Shown here: positions 15,526-23,408 of the stretch, in pieces
Numbering within the stretch: position 1 is the stretch's first letter
How the letters are laid out: every line of letters starts with the position of its first letter
NCBI RefSeq assembly: GCF_011038975.1
Contig: NZ_JAAKEC010000010.1
Coordinates: 1-64,000, forward strand
Length of the DNA: 64,000 nt
From: Adlercreutzia sp. ZJ176
Lineage (GTDB): Bacteria; Actinomycetota; Coriobacteriia; Coriobacteriales; Eggerthellaceae
Reading direction: 5' to 3'
The notes under the pieces: model-generated
What the model saw: the letters and a program-made list of their open reading frames with translations, nothing else
What the model was told of the DNA's origin: nothing
Databases searched by the model: none
Made by a program: the position numbers and the translations under genes

Positions 15526-15548
15526 CCCGCCGCATGGCGCGGCGGGTG
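15526..15548 (-). terminator. Hairpin after thrC
   Basis: CCCGCCGC and GCGGCGGG (about 15527-15547) form a strong stem between the thrC stop and the ModE-like gene, followed on the minus strand by TTTG. Likely an intrinsic terminator for thrC. Confidence 0.5.
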
Positions 15549-15581
15549 GTCTGCTTCGTCTATTTTCGCATGCTTTCGCGC

Positions 15582-17156
15582 TCAGCGTCGCAAAAAGTTC
15601 TCGGCGGCCGCTTCGATGCTCGCCACGTCGTTGTCGATGGCCTCGGAGAAGCGCGCGGGCATGGAGTCGAGCGACGCAAGCCCGGCGGGCACGTCGTGCT
15701 TGCCCGTCTCCTGCGCGATGAGCTCGTTGAGCTCGCAGCCGGTGAGGGCCGCCACGTCTGCGGGGAGCTCCTGCGCGGGGTCGAGGGCGTGCAGGGCGCG
15801 GTACACGTTGTTGCCGAACTTGGCCCAGTGCGCTGTGCTCGCGATGAGCACGGGGTTCTCGCCGCGCACGTTCTGGGCCACGGCGTAGGCCACGGCGGTG
15901 TGCGGGTCGAGCAGGTAGTCATGCTCGTCGAGCACGCGCTTGATGGTGGCGAGGCACGTGGCGTTGTCGATGGAGTCGGCCACGAACGTCTCGCGCACGC
16001 GGGCGAAGGTGTCGGCGTCAACGCGGAAGCAGCGCTTCTCGTTGAGGTCGCGCATCCAACTGGCGATGGCCTGCGCGTCGCGCCCGGTGAGCTCGAACAG
16101 CTGGCGCTCGAGGTTCGACGAGACGAGGATGTCCATGGAGGGGGAGGGGGTGAGCACGAACGTCCGGTCGGATATGTCATAGGTGCCCGTGTTGATGAAG
16201 TCGGCGAGCACGCGGTTCTCGTTGCTGGCGCACATGAGCGTGTCGATGGGCGTGCCCACCTGCTTGGCGTACCACGCGGCCAGGATGTTGCCGAAGTTGC
16301 CCGTGGGAACGCACACGTCGATGGGGCTGCCCGCCTTGACCTTGCCCGCGGCCACCAGCTCGGCGTAGCTTGAGATGTAGTAGACCACCTGGGGGAGCAG
16401 GCGCCCCCAGTTGATGGAGTTCGCGCTCGAGAGGGCCACCTTGTGCTCACCGAGCAGCTTGGCGGCGAAGTCCCCGTCGGAGAACACGCGCTTCACACCG
16501 GTCTGACAGTCGTCGAAGTTGCCGCGCACGGCCCACACCTGCACGTTTTCGCCGGTGGTGGTGACCATCTGCTTGCGCTGGATGTCGCTCACGCCGCCGT
16601 CGGGGAACAGCACGCCGATGCGCACGCCGTCGGCGTCCTTGAAGCCCTCGAGCGCCGCCTTGCCGGTGTCGCCCGAGGTGGCGACGAGGATGCAGAACTC
16701 GTGGTCGAGCTCGCCGCGGTCGCGCAAGGCCTGCGCGCTGGCCGAGAAGAACTGCGGCAGGCACTGCAGGGCCATGTCCTTGAACGCGCTCGTGGGGCCG
16801 TGCCACAGCTCGAGCACGTGCGTGTTCTCGTCGAGGGAGGTGATGGGGCAGATGTCCTCGGTGTCGAAGTTGTCGCCGTAGGAACGCGCCATGAGCTCGT
16901 CGATCTTCTCGTCGGGCAGGTCGATGTTGAACGCCCGGTAGACGGCGGCGGCGCGCTGCGCATAGGGGAGCTTTGCGAGGCTTGCGATCTCGTCAACCGT
17001 GAAGGAGGGGAGCTCCTGGGGGACGTAGAGCCCGCCGCCGTCCGCCAGGCCGTCGATGACGGCCTGGGTGAACGGCACGGGCTCATTGCAGCATCCGCGC
17101 GTGTCAACATAGCGGTTTTGCCCGAACGCGCGGGCTCGGTCAGTTTTCTGCGTCAT
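15582..17156 (-). CDS. thrC: Threonine synthase
   Basis: This 524-residue PLP enzyme converts O-phospho-L-homoserine to threonine. The N-terminus (RYVDTRGCCNEPVPFTQAVI) and the motif HGPTSAFKDMALQ with PLP lysine K126 are those of the long threonine synthase type; SGDTGKAALEG and PTGNFGNILAAWYAKQ follow. Length is normal for this subclass. It is transcribed alone, with a clear -10 element upstream and a hairpin downstream; no hom or thrB gene is adjacent. Confidence 0.95.
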   Translation of the reverse strand: MTQKTDRARAFGQNRYVDTRGCCNEPVPFTQAVIDGLADGGGLYVPQELPSFTVDEIASLAKLPYAQRAAAVYRAFNIDLPDEKIDELMARSYGDNFDTEDICPITSLDENTHVLELWHGPTSAFKDMALQCLPQFFSASAQALRDRGELDHEFCILVATSGDTGKAALEGFKDADGVRIGVLFPDGGVSDIQRKQMVTTTGENVQVWAVRGNFDDCQTGVKRVFSDGDFAAKLLGEHKVALSSANSINWGRLLPQVVYYISSYAELVAAGKVKAGSPIDVCVPTGNFGNILAAWYAKQVGTPIDTLMCASNENRVLADFINTGTYDISDRTFVLTPSPSMDILVSSNLERQLFELTGRDAQAIASWMRDLNEKRCFRVDADTFARVRETFVADSIDNATCLATIKRVLDEHDYLLDPHTAVAYAVAQNVRGENPVLIASTAHWAKFGNNVYRALHALDPAQELPADVAALTGCELNELIAQETGKHDVPAGLASLDSMPARFSEAIDNDVASIEAAAENFLRR

Positions 17157-17189
17157 GGATTCAACCTTTCGGGGGTGTACATGCGGCTC

Positions 17190-17218
17190 AGTATACTAGA
17201 GCGGGCATGTGTCAGAAG
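17190..17218 (-). promoter_or_regulatory. thrC promoter
   Basis: On the minus strand a TATACT -10 (17190-17195) is preceded by TTCTGA at 16 bases (17212-17217). The -10 is about 35 bases before the thrC start. Confidence 0.5.
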
Positions 17219-17290
17219 CATTTCGGCACGTGATTCGGCGCGAAAACCACGGGCGGCGAGCAAATGCGCGGCATGCGCTGCCCCGGAATG

Positions 17291-17331
17291 ATAACGCTTG
17301 ACGTTAATAACGCGAAAGGTTACTATATGAT
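17291..17331 (+). promoter_or_regulatory. higBA promoter/operator with three TAACG half-sites
   Basis: TTGACG (17298-17303) and TACTAT (17321-17326) are separated by an ideal 17 bases. Three half-sites overlap it: TAACG at 17292, CGTTA at 17302 and TAACG at 17308, giving TAACG-N5-CGTTA-N1-TAACG. This is a good candidate for HigA autorepression. The -10 abuts the ATG of higB at 17327. Confidence 0.55.
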
Positions 17332-17608
17332 CGTGTCGTTTGCGGACAAGGACACGCGTTGCCTTGCCGAGCTGAAGCGCGTGCGTCGCTTCGAAGGGTT
17401 CGAGCGCGTTGCGCTGAGGAAGCTGCGCCAGCTGGAGGTTGCGAACAGCCTGTGGGACCTGAGCGTTCCTCCGGGCAACATGCTCGAGAGGCTCAAGGGA
17501 GACAGGGCGGGCCAGTACAGCATCCGCATCAACGACCAGTATCGCATCTGCTTTGCGTGGACTGAGGCGGGGGCGGAAAACGTCGAGATCGTCGACTACC
17601 ATGCGTGA
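17327..17608 (+). CDS. higB: HigB-type toxin (RelE superfamily)
   Basis: This 93-residue protein begins MIVSFADKDTRCL and has the HigB pattern: RRFEGFERVALRKLRQL, then LWDLSVPPGNMLERLKGDR, and QYSIRINDQYRICFAW with the catalytic-type basic residues near the C-terminus. HigB toxins cut translated mRNA on the ribosome. The start follows the family consensus; an in-frame extension to 17264 is not conserved. The gene precedes its antitoxin, the reversed order characteristic of higBA, and overlaps or nearly overlaps it. Confidence 0.88.
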   Translation: MIVSFADKDTRCLAELKRVRRFEGFERVALRKLRQLEVANSLWDLSVPPGNMLERLKGDRAGQYSIRINDQYRICFAWTEAGAENVEIVDYHA

Positions 17609-17618
17609 GGTGATGAAC

Positions 17619-17918
17619 ATGGCTGCTTTGCTTGACCCCGTCACTCCCGGGGAGCTTCTCAAAGAAGAGTTTCTGGTTCCTCTGGGCATCAGCCAGTATC
17701 GCCTCGCCAAGGAAACGGGCATGCCTGCGCAGAGGGTCGGGCAGATTGTCCTGGGGAGGCGCAGCATTACGGCAGACACCGACCTTCGCCTCTGTCGCTT
17801 CTTCGGGCTGTCGGACGGCTATTGGCTTCGCGCGCAGGCGGCCTATGACCTGGAGATGGCTCGTCGCAAGCTGTCCTCAGAGCTTGAGCGCATAGTGCCC
17901 TGCTCGCGAGCGGTTTAG
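17619..17918 (+). CDS. higA: HigA-type antitoxin (HTH, XRE family)
   Basis: This protein of about 99 residues matches HigA/VapI antitoxins: PVTPGELLKEEFLVPLG, SQYRLAKETGMPAQRVGQIV (helix-turn-helix), then ITADTDLRLCRFFGLSDGYW. It binds HigB and represses the module promoter. ATG 17619 is chosen because TGAGG lies eight bases upstream; ATGs at 17601 and 17613 are also in frame. The stop is followed by a GC-rich gap with no gene. Confidence 0.86.
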   Translation: MAALLDPVTPGELLKEEFLVPLGISQYRLAKETGMPAQRVGQIVLGRRSITADTDLRLCRFFGLSDGYWLRAQAAYDLEMARRKLSSELERIVPCSRAV

Positions 17919-18143
17919 CCAAAGAGGGCTGGGTTTGCCAGCATGCGCCGTGCGACGATTGGGCGCGTGTCTGAGCCCGCCCGCCTCTGCTCCTCAGCTC
18001 CCGTTCCTATGCTCCTGCGCTCATTCCCATGAAAGTAACCTAAGGCGGACATTTTTCGAAAAAAGTTTTCCAAGGGTTTCTTTTTGAAAAAGTTTGCTTT
18101 AGAATACTTGTGTTACATAGAGCTAACTTTGATGGGAATTGAG
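17919..18143. promoter_or_regulatory. feo upstream region
   Basis: No gene. The right half is strikingly AT-rich (18050-18110). It holds a TAACCTAA (18036-18043), matching half of a DtxR/IdeR box, and a GTTA-N8-TAAC dyad (18112-18127) just before the first feoA. A TAGAAT (18100-18105) is a possible -10. Iron-dependent control by a DtxR-type repressor is an inference. Confidence 0.35.
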
Positions 18144-18425
18144 ATGCGAAACGCTATGGCAGTTGAGAACCACGCCTTTGCCCCGGCCGAGCCGAAGGTG
18201 CGCATGCAGCAGATGCCGCTGACCTTCCTGAACGAGGGCAGCCGCGCGCGGGTTGTGAAGGTTCGCGGAAAGGGCGACGTGCATCATCACCTCGAGAACC
18301 TCGGGTTCGTCGAAGGTGCGGATGTACGTGTTGTTTCCGGGAGCTCCGGCAACCTGATCGTCGAGGTCAAAGGCGCACGCGTCGCGCTTGACAAGTCGGT
18401 GGCGTCGAAGATCATCACCTGCTAG
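18144..18425 (+). CDS. feoA: FeoA-domain protein (first copy)
   Basis: This protein of about 93 residues is built around the SH3-like FeoA domain: MPLTFLNEGSRARVVKVRG, HHHLENLGFVEGADVRVVSG, and LIVEVKGARVALDKSVASKI. FeoA is a small cytosolic partner that supports Fe(II) uptake by FeoB. Several in-frame ATGs exist (18084, 18132, 18144, 18156); 18144 is a compromise since the ribosome site is poor. It is followed after 230 bases by a second FeoA gene, then FeoB. Confidence 0.82.
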   Translation: MRNAMAVENHAFAPAEPKVRMQQMPLTFLNEGSRARVVKVRGKGDVHHHLENLGFVEGADVRVVSGSSGNLIVEVKGARVALDKSVASKIITC

Positions 18426-18656
18426 CGCGTCTGCGTCAGCGCGTGCTTGCGTTGGCATGTGCTCGCCTCGGCATGCGCTCGTGCCGCGGCCTCGGGCTGC
18501 GACCTCGGGCTGCGGCGCTGGCAAGCGCGCCTGGCTTTGGCGCGTGTTCGTATCCTGCGTTCGCAGCTCGCGCCGCGGCCGTTAGGCCGTCGCGCTCGCG
18601 TGCGACTCCCCCAAAGAGAGCAGACTCGCTCAGTCGTTTACATGAAAGGAAGGACG

Positions 18657-18890
18657 ATGACACAGCAAGACAAGACCCTGCGCGACGTTGCCGTGGGTGA
18701 CTCCGCCGTCGTGCGGCGCCTGACGGGCGAGGGAGCTGTCAAGCGCCGCATCATGGACATGGGCATCACCAAGGGCACCGAGGTCTCCGTGCGCAAGGTG
18801 GCTCCCCTCGGCGACCCGATCGAGGTCACAGTGCGCGGCTTCGAACTCTCGCTCCGCAAGGATGAGGCGGAGAAGGTGCTGGTGCTCTAG
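18657..18890 (+). CDS. feoA: FeoA-domain protein (second copy)
   Basis: This 77-residue FeoA protein reads TLRDVAVGDSAVVRRLTGEG, AVKRRIMDMGITKGTEVSVR and IEVTVRGFELSLRKDEAEKV, closer to canonical FeoA than the first copy. GGAAGG precedes the ATG at 18657; an ATG at 18642 is less likely. Tandem non-identical FeoA proteins before FeoB are common in anaerobic Firmicutes and Coriobacteria and probably act together on FeoB. Confidence 0.88.
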   Translation: MTQQDKTLRDVAVGDSAVVRRLTGEGAVKRRIMDMGITKGTEVSVRKVAPLGDPIEVTVRGFELSLRKDEAEKVLVL

Positions 18891-19129
18891 AGAGCAGTCC
18901 CTACGGGTATGCGCTGGCGAGGCGCATATTTTTAAGCCTAGCAGTTAGAAATCGTTAACTTTCTGGCCGCCGCTGCGAACGACCGCAGCGCAGAGGACCC
19001 TCCGCCCGCGCCCCGCGCCCCGCGCCCGCGCCCCGCGCACGCGCCGCACCACCCGCCGTCCGCAACGCTCGCGCCGTATCGCTCGCACCCCGGCCGCCAG
19101 ATCGCGTCAACAAAGAAGGAAAGGGAACC

Positions 19130-21484
19130 ATGGGAATCAACATTGCGCTTGCCGGCAACCCCAACTGCGGCAAGACGACCATGTTCAACGACCTCACCGG
19201 CGCCAACCAGTACGTTGGCAACTGGCCCGGCGTGACCGTTGAGAAGAAGGAAGGCACGTACAACCGCGACAAGGACGTGACCGTCACCGACCTGCCGGGC
19301 GTCTACTCGCTGTCCCCGTACAGCCCCGAGGAGATCGTCACGCGCGACTACCTCATGAGCGGCAACCCCGACGTGGTGATCAACCTCGTCGACGCCACCA
19401 ACCTCGAGCGCAACCTCTACCTCACCACCCAGATCATCAACCTGGGCCTGCCGGTGGTCGTCGCGCTCAACATGATGGACCTCGTGGAGAAGAACGGCGA
19501 CAGAATCGACGTGGCCAAGCTCTCCGAGGCGCTCGGCTGCCCCATCGTGGAGACCTCCGCCCTCAAGGGCCGCGGCACCGCCGACGTGGTCAAGGCCGCC
19601 GTGGGTGCCGCGAAGAAGGGCGCGCCCGCCGCATCGGCCCTGCGCTTCTCCGACGACGTGGAGGAGGCGCTCGGCAAGATCATCGACATCCTCGGCACGC
19701 GCGTGAAGCCCGAAAGCGCGCGCTGGTTCGCCGTCAAGCTGCTCGAAGGCGAGCAGCTCACCATCGACGCGCTCAAGCTTCCCGCGTCTGACCTGGCCAA
19801 GGTCGAGGCCGTCCGCACGGCGGTGGAGGACGCCGAGGACGACGACGCCGAGTCCGTCATCACCAACGAGCGTTACGACGCGATCACCGAGGTGTGCGCC
19901 GCCTGTGTGAGGAAGTCCGCGAAAGGCATGACCACTACCGAGAAGATCGACCGCGTGGTCACCAACCGCATCCTCGGCATCCCCCTCTTCATCGCGATCA
20001 TGTTCTGCGTGTACTTCGTGGCCGTCTCAGTTGGCGGCGGCGTGGTGACCGACTGGGCCAACGACGGCCTGTTCGGCGACGGTTGGCTCTACACGAACAC
20101 CGAGGCCTACGACGAGGCCGTCGGCGCGTGGGAGGAGGAAGTCGCCGCGGCTGAGGAGGCGGGCGCGAGCGAGGCGTCCCTCGAGGCCCTCGCGGAGGAG
20201 GAGCCCGATCCGGCCGAGTTTGGCCTGTGGCACCCGGGTCTCACGCCGGTGGTGTCCGATGCGCTTGAGGCCATCGGCTGTGCCGACTGGCTGCAGAGCC
20301 TCATCGTCGACGGCATCGTCGCCGGCGTCGGCGCCGTGCTCGGCTTCGTCCCGCAGATGATTCTGCTGTTCCTCATGCTGTCGTTCCTCGAGGCCTGCGG
20401 CTACATGGCGCGCGTGGCGTTCGTCATGGACCGCGTGTTCCGCCGCTTCGGATTGTCGGGCAAGTCGTTCATCCCCATGCTCATCGCGAGCGGCTGCGGC
20501 GTGCCGGCGGTCATGGCCACCAAGACCATCGAGAGCGAGAAGGACCGCCGCATGACCATCATGACCACCACCATGATCCCCTGCGGCGCGAAGATGCCGA
20601 TCATCGCGCTCGTGTTCGGCGCGCTCGTGGGCGGCGACTCCGAGGCGACCTGGTGGGTGGCCCCTCTGTTCTACTTCCTCGGCCTGGCTGCCATCATCAT
20701 CTCCTGCATCATGCTGAAGAAGCTCAAGTGCTTCGCCGGCGAGGTGGCCCCGTTCATCATGGAGCTTCCGCAGTACCACCTCCCCACGGTGAAGAGCGTG
20801 GCTCTGGCCACGTGGGAGCGCGTGCGGTCCTACATCGTCAAAGCCGGGACCATCATCTTCCTGTCGACCATCGTCATCTGGTTCCTCATGAACTTCGGCA
20901 TCTACGAGGGCGCGTTCGGCCTGCTTGACGCCGAGATGGAAGGCTATCTGGACAATTCCCTGATGGCGGGCCTGGGCAGCCTGCTTGCGTGGGTATTCGC
21001 GCCCCTGGGCTTCGGCAACTGGGAGTCCGCCGTCACCTCCATCACCGGGCTGGTGGCGAAGGAGAACGTGGTCGCCACGGTGGGCATCCTCACGCAGCTC
21101 GGCGAGCTTGGCGAGACCGATCCGGTTCTGTGGGAGGGATTCGCGGCCATGCTCGGCGGGTCGTCCGCCGCGATCATGGCGTTCTGCGCCTTCAACCTGC
21201 TGTGCGCGCCGTGCTTCGCCGCCATCGGCACCATCCGCCGCCAGATGATGAGTGCGAAGTGGACCTGGGCGACCATCGGCTATATGTGCGGCTTCGCGTG
21301 GTGCGTGGGCCTCATGATCTACCAGTTCGTGGGTCTGGCCACGGGCGAAGTGAGCTTCGGCGTCTTCACGGTGGTCGCCGTCGCGGTCGCCGTTGTCCTG
21401 CTGTTCCAGCTGTTCCGCCCGGTGCCGCGATTCGAGGACGAGCCCGCGAAGCGCGACCTCAAAGCCGCGTCCGACGCCGCCTAA
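19130..21484 (+). CDS. feoB: Ferrous iron transporter FeoB
   Basis: This 784-residue protein has an N-terminal G domain with G1 GNPNCGKTT (residues 9-17), Q-Y-V-G-N-W-P-G-V-T (switch I), G3 DLPGVYSLSPYS and G4 NMMD, then a helical GDI region and a polytopic membrane core with the two gate-like repeats (VPQMILLFLMLSFLEACGYM; SGCGVPAVMATKTIES). It imports Fe(II). Unusual is an acidic, Ala/Glu-rich extracytoplasmic loop after the first membrane helix (about 325-375), where most FeoB proteins have a short loop. GAAGGAAAGGG precedes the ATG. Confidence 0.96.
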   Translation: MGINIALAGNPNCGKTTMFNDLTGANQYVGNWPGVTVEKKEGTYNRDKDVTVTDLPGVYSLSPYSPEEIVTRDYLMSGNPDVVINLVDATNLERNLYLTTQIINLGLPVVVALNMMDLVEKNGDRIDVAKLSEALGCPIVETSALKGRGTADVVKAAVGAAKKGAPAASALRFSDDVEEALGKIIDILGTRVKPESARWFAVKLLEGEQLTIDALKLPASDLAKVEAVRTAVEDAEDDDAESVITNERYDAITEVCAACVRKSAKGMTTTEKIDRVVTNRILGIPLFIAIMFCVYFVAVSVGGGVVTDWANDGLFGDGWLYTNTEAYDEAVGAWEEEVAAAEEAGASEASLEALAEEEPDPAEFGLWHPGLTPVVSDALEAIGCADWLQSLIVDGIVAGVGAVLGFVPQMILLFLMLSFLEACGYMARVAFVMDRVFRRFGLSGKSFIPMLIASGCGVPAVMATKTIESEKDRRMTIMTTTMIPCGAKMPIIALVFGALVGGDSEATWWVAPLFYFLGLAAIIISCIMLKKLKCFAGEVAPFIMELPQYHLPTVKSVALATWERVRSYIVKAGTIIFLSTIVIWFLMNFGIYEGAFGLLDAEMEGYLDNSLMAGLGSLLAWVFAPLGFGNWESAVTSITGLVAKENVVATVGILTQLGELGETDPVLWEGFAAMLGGSSAAIMAFCAFNLLCAPCFAAIGTIRRQMMSAKWTWATIGYMCGFAWCVGLMIYQFVGLATGEVSFGVFTVVAVAVAVVLLFQLFRPVPRFEDEPAKRDLKAASDAA

Positions 21485-21540
21485 CGCTGCGAAGGGCGAT
21501 GCGCCCGCCTCGTCCCGAACAGGGGGAGTTCTTCTCCTGT

Positions 21541-21668
21541 CATCCTGACCAGGCGAGGCTCTCCCTCCCCGTTCTGACCAGGCGCCCCATCCTGACCAGG
21601 CGAAGTTCTCCCTCCCCGTTCTGACCGGGCGCCCCATCCTGACCAGGTGAAGCTCTCCCTTCCCTATC
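21541..21668. repeat. 47-bp tandem repeat, about 2.7 units
   Basis: Units start with CATCCTGACCAGG at 21541, 21588 and 21635, each followed by a CTCCCTCCCC segment and GTTCTGACC(A/G)GGCG. The CATCCTGA start is the same as the arm of the adjacent 126-bp palindrome, so the array probably grew from it. Confidence 0.8.
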
Positions 21669-21720
21669 ATCCTGAGCGAGCGAAGCGCCCCGCGCCACCC
21701 CGAGAGAGTCACCCTCCCTG

Positions 21721-21846
21721 TGTCATCCTGAGCGAGCGAAGCGAGTCGAAGGATCTGGTCCCGAGCATGGTGCGCCCGCATGCGCAATTCGCTTGCGGCC
21801 AGATCCTTCGACTCCGCGCCCTGCGGGCGCTCCGCTCAGGATGACA
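21721..21846. repeat. 126-bp long imperfect palindrome, copy 1
   Basis: The left arm TGTCATCCTGAGCGAGCGAA continues to GGATCTGG; the right arm runs from CCAGATCCTTCGACTC to CAGGATGACA and carries an extra small hairpin CGCCC-TGCG-GGCG. The middle third contains GCGCCCGCATGCGC and varies between copies. The same element of identical length occurs at 40982-41107 and 55758-55883. Confidence 0.9.
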
Positions 21847-22117
21847 TGGGGGGATGCTCAGCAGGGCCTCCGCTCGGGATGACACGGGAGGATGGCGCAG
21901 CGGGGCGCCCTGCTCGGGATGACACGGGGGGCGCGCCTCGTCGGGCGGATGTCGTGAGATGCTTTGGTGGGCGGAACCTGCGGGATGCTCGCAGGTCGGG
22001 CGCGGCGCAAAGCGTTTCGCGCCTTGAGTGATGCTGCGCGGGTGGGACGTTCGCGTGAGGACGAGCCTGGATGCGCCCGCAAAGCGTTTCGCATGAAGTT
22101 GCGTGAAAGGACCTGTC

Positions 22118-22351
22118 ATGAAAGAGCTTGTCTTGACGCCGGGAACCGTCGCCCTGCTGGCGGTCGTGGCCGCGTGGGCGGTGTGGGCCGTTCGCCGCAT
22201 CACGCGCCGCGGCCTGTGCGACTGCGGCGACCACTGCGGCGACGCCGGCGTGTGCGCCTCGGGCTGCTCGGGCTGCTCGCGCGGGGGCTGCGGAGCGGCC
22301 GAGAAGATGGTCGCCGACATGGGCCGCTCTCTCGAGGATCCGAAGGAGTAG
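22118..22351 (+). CDS. FeoB-associated Cys-rich membrane protein
   Basis: This 77-residue protein has one N-terminal membrane helix (TPGTVALLAVVAAWAVWAV) followed by a cysteine cluster (CDCGDHCGD, then CASGCSGCSRGGC; nine Cys in about 30 residues). Small proteins of this kind follow feoB in many genomes and are thought to help Fe(II) transport or act like FeoC. The ATG at 22118 is preceded by GAAAGGA. The repeat-filled gap separates it from feoB, so expression may need its own promoter. Confidence 0.82.
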   Translation: MKELVLTPGTVALLAVVAAWAVWAVRRITRRGLCDCGDHCGDAGVCASGCSGCSRGGCGAAEKMVADMGRSLEDPKE

Positions 22352-22671
22352 GGGGCACCCCTCGGCGCGTGCGCCTCGCGGCTGCGATTGCTGCCGACTC
22401 TCAGCTCATGCGCCTCGGCCTGCGCATCTCGGGCTTCTCATGCGGCTGCGCATCTCGGCCTGCGCCCCCTCGGCCTGCTCGTGCGGGGGGCGCTCCTCGG
22501 CCTGCGCCCCCTCGGCCTGCTCGTGCGGTGCGTGCGCTCCTCGGCCTGCTCGTGCGGCTGCGCGCGCAAGCCGACCCTCGGCCTGCGCGCCTCGGCTTCC
22601 CGCAGCCTGCCTCCGCGCCTCCGCGCGGCAATTATTCGCAATGCTGCGTTTGGCGAGCTTGGCGCGATCGG
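22352..22671. other. Convergent gap with GC-rich tandem repeats
   Basis: No gene. Between the Cys-rich protein (plus) and the TetR gene (minus) lies a 42-bp-period repeat (22454-22557): CTCGGCCTGCGCCCCCTCGG followed by CCTGCTCGTGCGG appears twice and a shortened third unit follows. Confidence 0.7.
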
Positions 22672-23235
22672 CTACGCGCTTGCCCGCTTGACAAAATCCG
22701 CAACAGCTCGTGCGACAGCTTCGGGGGACTCTCTCATGCCGCGTTCTTGCCAATCATGCATGATGCCGGCGCATCCTTCGACAATTGCCAACAGGGCAAA
22801 TCGCTCTGCGCTTTCTTGCTCGGTGGGGTTCTCGGGAAAGGACTCGAAGTTAGGGTAATCGGAAGTCAGGTACAGGAGCTTGCGGGCAAAGCTGTAGCGA
22901 AGATACCTATCGCGTGCCAGGGTTACCAGGTAGTCCTTGTAGTCCAACGACAAGCGGCAATTGCGCAACATGAGCTCGTAAATGTCGCCCTTGCAGGCTT
23001 CGCTGTCTGCTATCAGCGCATCGATTATCTCGTTTTCGATTTCTGCCAAAACGTCTTCGGGGACATCGTAGTGAGCATAGAACGTGCTTCGTCCTATGCC
23101 GCAATTGCGGCATAGCTCGGAGACGGTAATCGAGTGCACGGCCTTTGTCTTCACCATATCCAGGAGGGTTTCCCTGATAAGCAATCGCGTAATGCGAGAC
23201 CGGCCGTCTTCTCTTCTTGCGTGGTTCTTGCTCAT
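22672..23235 (-). CDS. TetR/AcrR-family transcriptional regulator
   Basis: This 187-residue protein has an N-terminal helix-turn-helix (ITVSELCRNCGIGRSTFYAHY, with the diagnostic R-S-T-F-Y-x-H-Y) preceded by RLLIRETLLDMV, and a C-terminal all-helical ligand/dimer domain. It is divergent from the molybdopterin oxidoreductase operon and separated by 173 bases containing dyads, so it is the probable regulator of that operon. The signal sensed is unknown. Codon use and composition are clearly less GC-rich than the chromosome around it. Confidence 0.88.
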   Translation of the reverse strand: MSKNHARREDGRSRITRLLIRETLLDMVKTKAVHSITVSELCRNCGIGRSTFYAHYDVPEDVLAEIENEIIDALIADSEACKGDIYELMLRNCRLSLDYKDYLVTLARDRYLRYSFARKLLYLTSDYPNFESFPENPTEQESAERFALLAIVEGCAGIMHDWQERGMRESPEAVARAVADFVKRASA

Positions 23236-23305
23236 TGCGCTTTACCTTCCTGCCGAAGCGACAACTTTCAACATGTCTGCGAGTACGATGACACTCTTCT
23301 CGAAT

Positions 23306-23392
23306 ATGTAGTGTAACTCCCAACTGAAGGAAAGCATGTAGTGGAAAGCCGAACAGGGAACTAATTATATTACATCTTGTCCAGAAACAAGA
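23306..23392 (+). promoter_or_regulatory. Operator region of the oxidoreductase operon
   Basis: A direct repeat ATGTAGTG (23306-23313 and 23336-23343), a -10-like TATATT (23366-23371) and a perfect dyad TCTTGT-N6-ACAAGA (23375-23392) sit between the TetR gene and the operon. The dyad just downstream of the -10 is the best candidate binding site for the divergent TetR protein. Confidence 0.45.
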
Positions 23393-23408
23393 GTGAAGGA
23401 GGGCTCAA

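Larger units (their letters stand above)
21485..22117. other. 633-bp repeat-filled gap inside the feo locus
   Basis: The gap between feoB and the Cys-rich protein holds a 47-bp tandem repeat and the first copy of the 126-bp palindrome (both listed separately), followed by degenerate fragments of the same palindrome arm (GATGACA boxes around 21840-21930). No protein-coding gene is apparent. Confidence 0.65.
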
